A stretch of DNA of 64,000 nt, taken from Paragonimus westermani. Its lineage: Eukaryota; Platyhelminthes; Trematoda; Plagiorchiida; Troglotrematidae. Shown here in pieces: positions 11,234 through 22,300 of the stretch (positions within the stretch are counted from its first letter, which is position 1; every line of letters starts with the position of its first letter). Below the pieces are notes generated by a model. That model ran no database searches, had not been told where the DNA came from, and saw only the letters and a program-made list of their open reading frames with translations. The stretch is taken from positions 93,654 through 157,653 of the forward strand of contig QNGE01001014.1 in assembly GCA_008508345.1 (NCBI GenBank). The letters are read 5' to 3'. The position numbers were made by a program, and so were the translations under genes.

Positions 11234-14200
11234 TGGGTATCAGCACAACGCACAATGTGTTTTCGCATATCCGTTCTGCGTACGGTTCGGATGTACTAAC
11301 TTTTGTTAGTAAAATATCCGTTCCAGCAGTGAGGGATTTTCACCTTCAGTGTGCTGATTGTGCTGGTTTAGTGTATTATGACCTTGTTTTAAACACTGCC
11401 ATGTTTGAATTTGACCTGACTTTTCACACCTCATCGAATAATGTTAGTCAGTGTCGACAGCTCAAGGTCAAACTTATTGCAAAATGTTAACGTAAGCTGA
11501 TGTGCTGCGACAACAGTGTTGTGTCATACAGACAGTGAAGGGTCAACCATGTCTTCCTGACACTTAATTCCCAGTCGCAGTCTAACCACTAAAGAATGAA
11601 ATTTGCGCAGTTCACAGAATATCATTGTTTTTTATTAACGAACATTCGTTTCCAGTTGAGGGCAGAACGTAAAAGGTTTCTGTCCGATCTTGCAACCTGG
11701 TAGTTGATAAGCCGAAGAAGGCTTGCGTGTAATTCATGTACTTCGAAGCTTTCGTTTACAAGGAGATCGTTGAATGATGAAAGATACTATGATCACAATA
11801 TAATTATTACCACGGAAACGTCCACCTCACAAACAACTGCAATTCCAACTGTTGTAGCAAACTTTTGTTTTAAGTCGAGAGGGAACAAAAATATTATCTC
11901 CAGGATCTCTGACGAACTGCGTACGTCGCAGTTTCTGACATTAGCTCTTTCCACTTGTTCGTTGCTGTCTTGTCGGATGGCTGCTTCGTTGCGCTTTGGA
12001 CCAAATGTAGGTTTTCAAAGCCCCAAACTGCCAGCATACGATGCTTTGTATCCGCACTATCAAAAAGCTAAAGACATTGACCTGTTAACGCTACAACCAG
12101 CCTAACAAACGGTTTCTGTTTGTGCCGTGAACCGACGGTCCAGTAGGACAAGACAGATCATTGCATGTAAGATATCCGCACCAAATGTAGTACGAATGAA
12201 GTTGAATAGTTCGGGCGTCGTGTTTAACATGTTATTGATAAACAGATTGCTATCAGACAAGCCCAATTCGTTGTGTGCCAGAGAAGTGGAATCTGATGTC
12301 GATGATGTCACGGAACCAACCAAACTGAGATCCCTCTAGTTTGTTTCGGTAGTGATTTAGAATTCTTCTTTCAAACACTTCGTAATGAGCCGATGTGAAG
12401 ATGCAGTTTGATTGGACCAAAATGTAACAAATTAAGGCTGTCGTGTGTGTCAATGTTTATAAACGAAGGCTGTTGACTTAAACATGATTGTCGATTTTCT
12501 CCCCAATTTTGACAACAGTGCGACACAAACAATATCATCCGGACATCAGAAATTGACTTGTGGTGTTGGATATAAGAGCTGTGAAAAACCCCTATGAAAA
12601 GTAACCCAAAGCGGTTTGCTTACAATTTAATTCTGTTCGTTTGTTTTGGTCTGGTGCGCTAAACAATAAACATAACAAAAGTTGTTGACCAAATTTAACC
12701 AATCTTGTGTACTTTCGTTTTGAAGTTCACAGAATTTGAGGTCTACCCATTGCAACTCGTGCTCTTTCTGTCGCTTATCGGAACGAACAAGTTTCAGTTT
12801 AAACATGTCAGTTAGTTGTAAAACCGATAACCACAAATTTTTATCGCGTTTCGGTTGTCCTGTTTATCCACAATGTTTAGTAGTAATGATGATCACTGAT
12901 AAAGATGCTTTGGATCATGTAGGTTTCACTTCACTAGTTTAGTCATTTCAATGGTCAATATTTGCTTCGAAGTGATCATTTCGATTAGCCGACCCAGCCA
13001 TGTTTTCCAGATAGCGACCCGTGTTATCGTATCACATTAGACTGAAGTTTTGCCTCCGGTGCTCACTGAATGCGAATGTCAAATCAGTTACAGGAACATG
13101 GTTTGGTTTGACATGTGTAAACTTTTGATTGATCCCCACTTGAAAACGATCGAAGTGGGTTGTAGAACTGGAAATTTCAGAATGGCTTCGGTTGCACAAA
13201 ATCTCATTAGCTTCTACAACTGATCTTTCAACAATGAATTCCCGGCAAGGAACGTGTCGACATCAAAGAAGATTTTGACCAACTTCAGCCAGTTTTCATG
13301 TGTAGATGGAGCGCTTGACAATCACAACCCTACAGTGATGTTGCCTTGAACGGGGTTGGCAGGAAACGATTTCAGACCATGGTAGACTGAAACTAGTCGT
13401 TCTAGTTTCAACTATGTTTAACAAACCCTAACCGGAAAGTTCAGTGCATTTATTGTGTTCATACTGAAAGTGGTGGGGGTTTGTACAATAAAATTTAACA
13501 AAATGAATGCACCCCGTGGATTCAAAGACACTTCTACCAAGCGTTATGTTCAGATGAATCCTTCGTTTCACTGCGATACATGTCTAAGCTTGACATTGCC
13601 ATCGCCACTGCATATTGTAAAAGTTCGTAGGATAACGTTATCAAATTACGGAGAGGTATGTGAATGACTAACCGAAAGAAAACGTACCAAGCAAGTTTGC
13701 TTTTAACGTTTTATAACCAAGCTAAATAGGACATGAACACAACATATGGTATCTCACCACCAGTAATTGGCATTATATCAATATCAAGGGCAGGAAGAAA
13801 GTTGAACGTCTCAGGTTTGAATGAAATACATGAGAATAGATGAAACACGTCAACAGACTGGTGTCTAGGTTGAAGATTCCTTAACCCTGTATAAAACCAA
13901 CTCAGTCGCAAGTGATAAGGGAACGGCGTTTACAAAACTAGTCTCTCTGATTTCCATGATGTCCGTTTTTGTCAATCCAAGTTAATTCACAAACAATACA
14001 ATCAAAAAATGCTTCATTAAGTAAACTAAACCCGAATAGCGACTTCATCGTGTTCTCAGTCAGGGACCAACTGCACCACTGGAAAGCCTAACTTCATACT
14101 AGAACAACCTAACGTTCCCGGAGAGCTAATGGTTTTTTTTAACCCTATTCACTATGTCGTCGATTATTCACATCGCACGTAATATATGGGAGGTGTGGTT

Positions 14201-15067
14201 CGGCAAAAGACTCGTCCTTGTTTGTTGAACTTTGGCTATGCATTTGTGTGATATGGCATACAGAATTTCACTTGGTGTGACATTAGTTTGTCTGAAGTTG
14301 TTTAATTTTACTGAGACATTCACATTATCTTTGAAACAAAGTGAAAATGAGACTTTAATTTGATTTACTTCCTGGAATGTATTTGTTTTATTAGCTAAAT
14401 GCACAGGAATCAAAATAATCTAGTGATGAATTAATAACCCACGACGACTGTTAACGGTTTATTAGTAAAGTATGTCTCCTGTAATGGTAAAAGCGACCTA
14501 CTCAAACATGCTCCGTTTTAGAGTGTGTTGAGAGCTCGTTAGTTGTAACGCCACTTTCTATGGCACTCTTCTTACTGAAACCAATTTCAGAAATTTTAGC
14601 TTACTTTACTAAACAACGGGCTAGGTTTCATTCGATTCCTCAGATTTTAGTATATGATTTTTTTAATATTTGAAAGATCGCTACTCATTTCGCAACAAAG
14701 CAAACTGTTTTACTGTTACGTAATCAAAGCAACACATAAAAACTAGTTTAACGTAAACAGTTTTGGGAACTCACCTTCTTGGACAGCACTATTTGTGTCG
14801 CTGTAACGATGATGTTCAATCATTAGTTCGATCTAAAACCAACTTTTATCACACTGATGAAAAGTCACCCTGTAAACGTGAAAATAAAATGTTTCGAGCG
14901 AGTTTACAAGTAGACGAAATGGGGGAAAACCGTTATTTTCTTGTTGCTAAATTGGTCGGGGTGTAGCATTACGACGGATGGTCTGTTAAATCAAGGAAGG
15001 TGTAGATGAACACGGAGCAGGAAATTACCAGACAAGTATGTTCCCAGTGAGTACGGCATCATACCTG
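11234..15067. other. No supported gene
   Basis: This holds open frames of up to 133 codons (11704-12105, +) and two overlapping - strand frames (12102-12323 and 12253-12453). The latter two look somewhat protein-like, but lie in different phases with no convincing splice sites between them. A perfect 9-bp inverted repeat (TGAAACTAG / CTAGTTTCA) lies at 13388-13410. Confidence 0.45.
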
Positions 15068-15376
15068 TGTTGTAACTGCATGTGACGCTTGGTCTACAAT
15101 GTCGTTTGATGCACGAAATCCTGTACAGGTTATGTTAAAATATAGAACTGCGGACTCGTACACTCAAATGCACGGCTGATGCACAGTCACACACTGGGCC
15201 ACAACACACGGTCGTTCGTCTTGGTGGCACGTCCCTATGGCGTGTACACACCACTTCGGTAGTTGCTTCTGATACCTCGTCTTCCTGGCGCTGACATTTG
15301 CCTTTTCGGTTCCTAAATGTGTTTCAAAAATGTGAGTAGTTCAATACTAATCAACAAGGCAGCCTATCACACAACA
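15068..15376 (-). repeat. 3' long terminal repeat of the Ty3/gypsy element
   Basis: The segment starts TGTTGT and ends ACAACA, a perfect 6-bp terminal inverted repeat with the usual TG...CA ends. It lies directly after a purine-rich tract (on the - strand) that follows the integrase end. Length is 309 bp. Both boundaries are inferred from these signals because no second LTR is present for comparison. Confidence 0.65.
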
Positions 15377-15390
15377 CTCCTCCCTCTTCT
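15377..15390 (-). other. Polypurine tract (plus-strand priming site)
   Basis: On the - strand the sequence AGAAGAGGGAGGAG abuts the first base of the LTR (TGTTGT). In LTR retrotransposons this purine run primes second-strand synthesis and always sits next to the 3' LTR, which supports the LTR boundary. Confidence 0.7.
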
Positions 15391-15592
15391 GAGGTAACTT
15401 GGCTACTCGGCATCCGTCAGCGAATTTTCTTCGATCGCCGCAATGTCGCCTCTTAGATCACTGATCCTCTGTTGGTTCGCCATGTCTGCATATCGTGCCA
15501 CTTTACTAATTCACTGCCACGCACCCGTTTCGTCTCGCCGTCCCTCTTAATCGTTTATACTGGGCTTTGTTTGAAAATTACTAAATACGAAC

Positions 15593-16254
15593 TTATCCAT
15601 TTGATCCTGGACCACTGGCAACTGTGCTGTGACGATCTCGATATTTCACCTGTTCTCCTAGGTTAAAGATTCTAGCTTTACCAAGCCGCTGCGCTGCAGA
15701 TTGCTCCTTTGTATGTGTTCGCGACGCCTTCAGATTTCGTTTGGCTGATCCTTTTTCGGCAACTACTCCGGTGAAACCGCCGCACTCTGACAATTTTTCA
15801 ATGTCCTGATCGGACGAAAGTCGGGGGTTCTACCGTACGTCAACTGAAATGGAGATTTCTTCTTGTTTGCCTGCACAGACGTACGGTGGGCCAACTGCAC
15901 TAGTGGTAAGACAGACTGGCAAACGCTTCCTTTGGCTGATAATCATTTCTTGACCTTCCACCTGTTACCTTCATTGAGCCTATTCGTTTGCAGGTGATAT
16001 GGTGTCGTTCGGATGCACTTGATTCCCAGATGATGCACGGGTGTTCGCAACTCCTCGCTCTTAAAGCATGGTCCATGATCCTTCAAGATTGCCTTTGGTG
16101 TACCGTGGTTTGCTACGATGTGCTTCATCACCACGCCTCCCACCGCAGATGCTTGTTGGTCCGGAATGCTAGTCGTTTCGATCCAACAGTTAAAATGTCC
16201 TGTCATGATTAGAACGTGCTGGTTACCACGAGCGCTCAATAGAAACGAGCCCAT
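15593..16254 (-). pseudogene. Integrase of the Ty3/gypsy element
   Basis: The catalytic core is open at 16254-15943. It contains the block LIMTGHFNCWIET, where active members have an Asp at the position of the Gly (MTDHF), so the first catalytic Asp is lost. The second Asp is kept in LKDHGPCFKS, and the Glu region is visible in PYHLQTNRLNEG. A later frame (15793-15593) carries LGEQVKYRD, like the segment after the integrase core. The enzyme would insert element DNA into the host genome; this copy cannot. Confidence 0.8.
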
Positions 16255-16639
16255 AAGATCAACCGGCCAGAGCTCGCCGATTTCAGAGACCAGTATTAGC
16301 TATAAGGACTGCTGTGTTCCCTGTATGACGTCCTTCGGTAGCTGACACTGTTGGTACGCAAGCACTTATGCCGTCATATCTTTCTTCATCTTTGGTCATG
16401 TCCTGGCGTATCCAATGTGCGTCGTTTCATGTCAGTTTGCTACCAGTTTCCCTCTAAGTTGTCTCGAGCTGATTACCACATGAGGATGGTCAACGCCATA
16501 TTGCCACATAAATAAGTGTGTGTTGTTTAGACCAACTCTTCTCCACCAATAAGCGATTATCTCCAAGCCTTCATCCATATTATTTAGTGGAGTTTCTAAG
16601 CCTGCCGCCAAAGCGTCAGCCACCCTTCAAAGGACCTTT

Positions 16640-17104
16640 TCATGATGATGTAGACTCTAGTGTTTGTGGCTCGTGCTCCATTATCAAGCCATTTACTCCC
16701 AAAAACCACTTTGGGACGTTCGTCGTCCGCTTGCAGTCGAGAAAGAAAATCAGCGACGTAATTGCTGGAACCAAGCACGTTGATTGGTATTTCTGTAAAC
16801 GCAACACCCAATGGGCTAATTTGCATATCGGGTCCCTCGCAGTCCTGATCCACTCTAGAGATTTGTGATCGGCCGTCACATGCGACTGTTGACACAAAAA
16901 GTGCGGCCTCCACTTGTCCAGTGCGCAGACGGTGGCCAAAAATTCCTTCTCAGTGGTTGAATACTTTTGTTCTGCTGGGGCCAGCACTCTGTTGACGTAT
17001 TCGACCACTCCTTCCCTTTGTTTGAGTACTGCCCCAATGCCACGGTCACTGACATTTGCTGCTACGATGAACGTTTCTGTTGTATTCGAAAGTTTCAGCT
17101 TCAA
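16640..17104 (-). pseudogene. RNase H domain of the Ty3/gypsy element
   Basis: This 154-codon open stretch carries VSDRGIGAVLKQ near the start, then APAEQKYSTTEKEFLA and VTADHKSLEWI. These are the family's RNase H blocks, which degrade the RNA strand during reverse transcription. The first block usually contains a catalytic Asp (DAS), which reads as Asn-Val-Ser here, while the Glu of EKE and the Asp of ADH are present. The tail of the frame leads into the region before the integrase. Confidence 0.85.
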
Positions 17105-17115
17105 TAGCTACTTGT

Positions 17116-17370
17116 TCACCTCTTGGTGCACTCACGTGAAAGCCTTCTGGGCATCAGCGATCTATTCAAATTGTCTGTTCGAAGAAGTTCGTACAGTGGT
17201 GATGTAATGGAGCGGAAATTTCTCACAAACCGAATGTTGTGACCTGGTCGACCCAGAAATTGTCCCAGAATGTGCTCAGAATTCGGTGTCACGGCCTCCC
17301 TAATTGTCGATATTTTCTCCGACAGAGGCTTGATTTCAGCCCAACTCACCCTGTGTCTCAGTAACACCAC
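17116..17370 (-). pseudogene. C-terminal reverse transcriptase of the Ty3/gypsy element
   Basis: The frame starts in a RHRVSWAEIKPLSEKI block, matching the FLGH.VS.aGI.p...Ki region after the RT palm. FLGRPGHNIRFVRNF and SPLYELLR follow, which is the thumb and connection segment. The catalytic YxDD box would lie further upstream and is not present, so the element is cut just after the palm. Confidence 0.85.
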
Positions 17371-17389
17371 CGATAACAGTCTGAGTTGT

Positions 17390-19084
17390 GACTTATCGGC
17401 AGTAATCCGACTGACTTTCTTCCTGACTTCTCAATTCGATTCAATATGGAGAAGGAAATTACTATACAAGCATGTTTATAATGAATGCGGCAACATATCT
17501 GTAAGGCATCTACCTCAATTATGCAGCTGAATCATGTCGTGGAAGTGCGCAAAAATTCAGTTCGTGGTATCAGCGCACATGTTTGAGTTAACTCTGGACA
17601 CCGAGATTAATAATATTCTTCAGCGTATTGAGTCAACCCACTTGAATCTGCAGTGGTAATTTCGAGGTATCTGTGTGGTTCTCTAGTCGGTGTCTATCAG
17701 ACCGTCTTGCTGGTTTTCACATAATTTGGCCTTTGAAATTATGACCGATGTTTGCATCACATCTTGGTATGTAGAGTGTGACCTGAAAGTCTTTGGTAAT
17801 TGAAAAATGATCACAAAAATTGTTCGAGAAATCAGAATTAAATCTTGCACAACTCCTGTGCTAGCTGAAGGCAACTCACCTAACTGTTTCTTCCTCTCAA
17901 CTTAGTCAGATTACGTCGTTCTGGGAGCATCTAGGTATGAGTTAATCATATGAAGCTCTTAGTTGGGACGTTGTCTTTTAGGGCAGTTTTATCAGCTCTC
18001 AAAAAATTTGAAAACAATCATTGTTACGTGCATCAACAAACTTTTTTGTTTGAGAAAACAAGTACGATCAAATGAGTTGACACATATGGTTTCCTCACAT
18101 AAGAATCATTCCGATATCTGTTCAGTGTAACGCATCAGTTAACTACACTACTTTATAGACCACCTAAATTAGGAATATTAGCTGAAAGCTCTACATGACC
18201 AGCCCTTTACGAGCCTTTGAAGACAGGTGTTACTGTGTACACTTTCTACAATCAGCCGATGGTGAGTAATTATTATTCACGTTGTTTATTTGCCATTTCA
18301 TTGGCACATTTTTCCTAGACAACGGGCGGCAAAAATTCGAGTGGTTCAGCTTGTTTTGCAACAGATATTTCAATTTGATAAGATATACTGATTTTTATCC
18401 GCTCTTATTTCGGAAATCATCCTGAATTTTTCGTTGCTACCTAGTTTATATTTGACCTTGTTTCACCTAATGGATTGGCAAACCCTACTTGTGTGGTCAA
18501 GTCAAATGACACATAGAACTAGTGTCCTGCTAAGCTTAATATTTGTTGCAGAGTTGCCGTAAGCTTGTTCATGCCTTCTGATCAACCTCGCGCCGATGTT
18601 ACATCCAATTACGTTCACACTGTTCTAATTCAACTGACTCAGTGTGCGAGCAAATCTGCTCAGTCCTTACTGGCAGCATTTTCTTGCCGAAATTTTTATA
18701 CAACACAAGAGTTCAGCAGTTCCATTTAGATAATGAGTCTTGCTAGGTGGGTATACTTATTCCGGGTACTTCTACCAAACATATCTTCAACAGTGACTTT
18801 CAGATGACGATACAGACTAAGTTCGGTGTTGAAATTTGGTTGTGCATCTCAAATAACCTGCTCATAAATGCCTCAGAAGTGGTCCTATGATTTGACATGA
18901 AACTCACGTTTGGATGAACTCTTAACCCAGTTCCGCATCGCCAAGTAAACCGTATGAGAAAGTGGAGTTAGTAATCTGGTAAGATCGATTATAACAGCCA
19001 CTTCAGTGAGGTTATCTATCATACAAAGCAGTTTCTTCTTCACCTACTTGCTAGCTAATCACGTTCTGGGCAAACAAATTATTC
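17390..19084. other. No supported gene
   Basis: A+T-rich sequence upstream of the truncated gypsy copy. I looked for continuing RT motifs and for a second LTR with TGTTGT/ACAACA ends and found neither. Confidence 0.5.
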
Positions 19085-19385
19085 TCCACCTCAAGCCCCG
19101 CGGCCGTAGTCGCTGTAAACTGGCAAACCGAAGTGAGCTGTTCACATCCACATTAAATGGATGAAAAAAGCAATAAACCTAAATACAAACTCCCCCACCA
19201 CTGACGATGTTCACAGAACTGGTGGTTGAGCGATAAACAACGTTCACTCGTAAAACGAAGGAAAACCGGTTCGATTCTCGTTTAGCCTGTATTTATCTGT
19301 TATGCGTAACCTAGTATGGAACCGGTCGGTTTGAGGATAAGCATCCGAAATCACTACAGACTCCTTTTCACCTGACTAAATAAGT
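19085..19385 (+). repeat. Dispersed repeat, copy B
   Basis: The second member of the family at 7047-7345, same orientation and more decayed. It keeps the GGATGAAAA, CTGGTGGTTGA, GGTTCGATTCTCG and TTGAGGATAAGCATC blocks. It differs from copy A by small insertions, so the two copies are old and independent. Confidence 0.6.
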
Positions 19386-22300
19386 TGCTAAACACGTGTG
19401 GACATGTTGGCGAATCGCATTCTTAGGAATTCGTAAAATTCAGACCAGATATACGTCTCGCTGGCTGACAAACACTTCTAAGGTCAATACATAGGGTAGT
19501 GTGGTGACGTGTGGGTGGAACTATTAATGCCTGGTCTGTATTTTCTAGTAAACTACCTTTGACAGACTTTGGCCGCGATCCTCCCAACAGGCTCTATCGA
19601 GCAGTTTAAGCGAAACGGGTGGGTTGATAGGATGGTTTGATTCGACTAAACAAGTAACAACTGAAGGTGAACAGACCACTATTAATTATCGAGCTAGTCA
19701 GATCAGATGATGCGCCGGATACTTGCAAGTGGCTGTTGTTTTTTGAAACCAATGCAGTTCTCTCACAGTCCCCCGTTATGCGTTCGAAAAGAGCTTAGTC
19801 AAAGCATTGAACCTTTCATGACCGTGTATCTTTACCCTTGAACGGTTTCGGAAGTTTCTAAAGCCCACCTGGTTAATGTTATTCAGCTACACATCGTGAA
19901 TCAGACCTCGTTGATATCAGGGCTTACTTGATGATACTCCGGTGCTACGCACCCACCGTCTATATAGTTTGTTGGAACGTGTTTGTTATTAAAAAGAACG
20001 TCGAAAGAGATTAATATTGAACAACCGGAAACCTGCTGCTTGTTTGTTAGTGAATAGCTTAATTACCGTAAAGAAACTGGCCTTCAAACCCGGTTCCCGA
20101 ATTTTAAATTTTGTCTGCTTGTTGGAAAACTGCCACCCTTTCCCACTTTCTAGTGCTGTCCCCATGTTTCAAACTTTCTTTTTAAGGCAATAAGTTCCCT
20201 TCAACCATTTCATCAGAGCAAACAGAAGACATATTACTATACGTTGACATTTTCTCAAATCTCATCATTCGTAAAAGTAGAACATGCCAGTTGTATGCAT
20301 CATTCAGATAAGGGCCAACAGAGAACTAGACACGCCTACACGCATAGCGTGTTGTGTAAGCAGGACCACGGCAACCCGATAGGTTGACTCAACCACTTTC
20401 GTGTACACGACATCGGCTGGTAAGTTCGGATGAGTATCGCTTCGTAGAAAGCCAATAACTTGAAGTCTGGATTGTGAAACAGTATACTGAATGAGTTTAA
20501 CGAGTCAACGCGAAGACTTATTGTCATAAGGTGTTTCACAGTCGATGATGTTGGATTTCAAGCAGTAAGTTCACCGAGTTGAGGCCGGTGCGCGTTCAGC
20601 TGTTTCAACCACTTCAGGGTGTGTTCGGCGACTCACTGTGATAGTTGTCTATCGGTTCTGTCCATGTGAACTGGTATACAACATGACCGATTTTCATCTC
20701 CTAAACACATCCATTAAGGTACATACGCCAACAAACGGTTCTAAATATTCCATTTCCGGCCAATGTATTTATGAATATTTTTGACCAGTTTATCGATTAA
20801 CGTAGTTGTAGAGATGTTTTATCACTGATGAATCATTTGTTCATTATTTAAGTGGTCCATCACACCAAGTTCGTTCGTTGACTAAGCTGTGCAAATCGGT
20901 CATCGAGGAAATTCAATTGAGTTCGGGATAAGTGCGCTGTCTGAATGAATAGCGGCATGTTGTGTAACATTTGATCAGTTATCCTGATTCAACTAAAGGA
21001 GACAGTGTGAAGTGCTCTTATACATACCTATTCATTTTTATGCTTCCACAAGAGTGAGTAACATTTTCACAATAAAATTCGCATTGATGAAATCACTGAC
21101 AGTGATGATTACGCTCCCCGAAAATAAGCAGTACTGACAAGCTTTCACAACACCGAATCTACTGTTTTCTTTCAAAACTGTTTGGCCAAAAATTCGCACA
21201 CCATTAACAGACTAGGTTTTTGGGGCAATCACACTTTATATGTCTGCAATAACTGCAGCTATGATACGCTCAAATGAGTTTTAGAACTGGTGGTTACTAG
21301 AAAACTAAACCAGACTTCTTGGTCAAACAACCGAAATTTTCACATAATTTGGTTTCGTGTGTTTCACCCGACGCAACAGTAGACTGTCTCTCCGTTAACG
21401 TATACTGTGCCTGCAATTCTACCGTTTCTTAATCTGCTGTCACTGCTGTCCTGTATAGCTTCCTAGACAGTCCGAATAAAATAAGTGAACCATGCATGAG
21501 GGCATCTGCACCAGATGTGTGCTTGGTCACTTACAGCTATTCACCTCAGTCAATTTACAATACATGGATCTTTTCGTCGAAATGATATTCAACGTTTACT
21601 GTACAACGGTTGCGCTCCTCTGAATTTGCTTCCCGTCGTGAATACAAGTGGTCTGGTTATGGCTGTTATCTTGAGATGAGAACACATCAGTGAGTTAGAT
21701 CATTCAGGTAGGAAGATAACGTGCTTAATCATGCCAAAGTTGACAACTTATGACTAGGTTGCATTCGAATGACCACTTCTGACTGGTCTTTGTACGCAAC
21801 ATAACCACTCATTTGTGAATAACAATAAAAACACTTTGGAGTTTATGTCTAATTTTGATTGAATAATTCCTAAAATATATGGTACTTTAATGGGGAAATG
21901 AAAGCATGTAGGAGCATGCGGATAACTCAAGTACGGATAAATTTACCATCGTGTAAGTAGTTGGTTATTTTTGAGCACTCCACCATTTTAACGAATCATG
22001 AATGTTCAACCTATGAAGATTGGCAAGAGACGCACAAAAAAGCGCTACTCTTAAAACCACTGTAAGACGATAATGCCACACAGAAGGGCCAAGTTTTAAC
22101 GAGAACGTAGCATTGGCGACATAAATATAAGTGCATTCTATGGATTTCGAAAACAAAAGAACTTGACTTAAGTTACAAGTAAACTACTTATTGAACAATG
22201 GTTATTTGTTGCTTTCTTTGCTATATCTGTTTGTTTTTTGCTTCCAGAACTTAATACCATTTTGTCATATTTGACGTCTACCAAAGTACGGAAACCTTAT

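Larger units (their letters stand above)
15068..17380 (-). mobile_element. Ty3/gypsy LTR retrotransposon, 5'-truncated and decayed
   Basis: Read on the - strand the order is RT end, RNase H, integrase, polypurine tract, 3' LTR, which is the Ty3/gypsy pol order. Gag, protease and most of RT are missing beyond about 17380, and no matching 5' LTR was found up to about 21 kb. Stops and frame shifts separate the domains. The piece is richer in G+C than its flanks. A clade such as the CsRn1-like elements of flukes is possible but cannot be fixed by eye. Confidence 0.88.

Noticed and set aside
11704..12105. 133-codon + strand frame
   Set aside because: No domain, no paired splice sites, and frames of this length are expected a few times by chance in 64 kb of this base composition.
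12102..12453. Two overlapping - strand frames that look protein-like
   Set aside because: They lie in different phases with no credible intron or single frameshift point, and no family was recognised.
15988..17530. Several + strand open frames of 63-116 codons
   Set aside because: They are mirror frames of the - strand Ty3/gypsy pol gene.
17381..21000. Search for the second LTR of the gypsy element
   Set aside because: TGTTGT strings occur, but none is followed by sequence like the 15068-15376 LTR.
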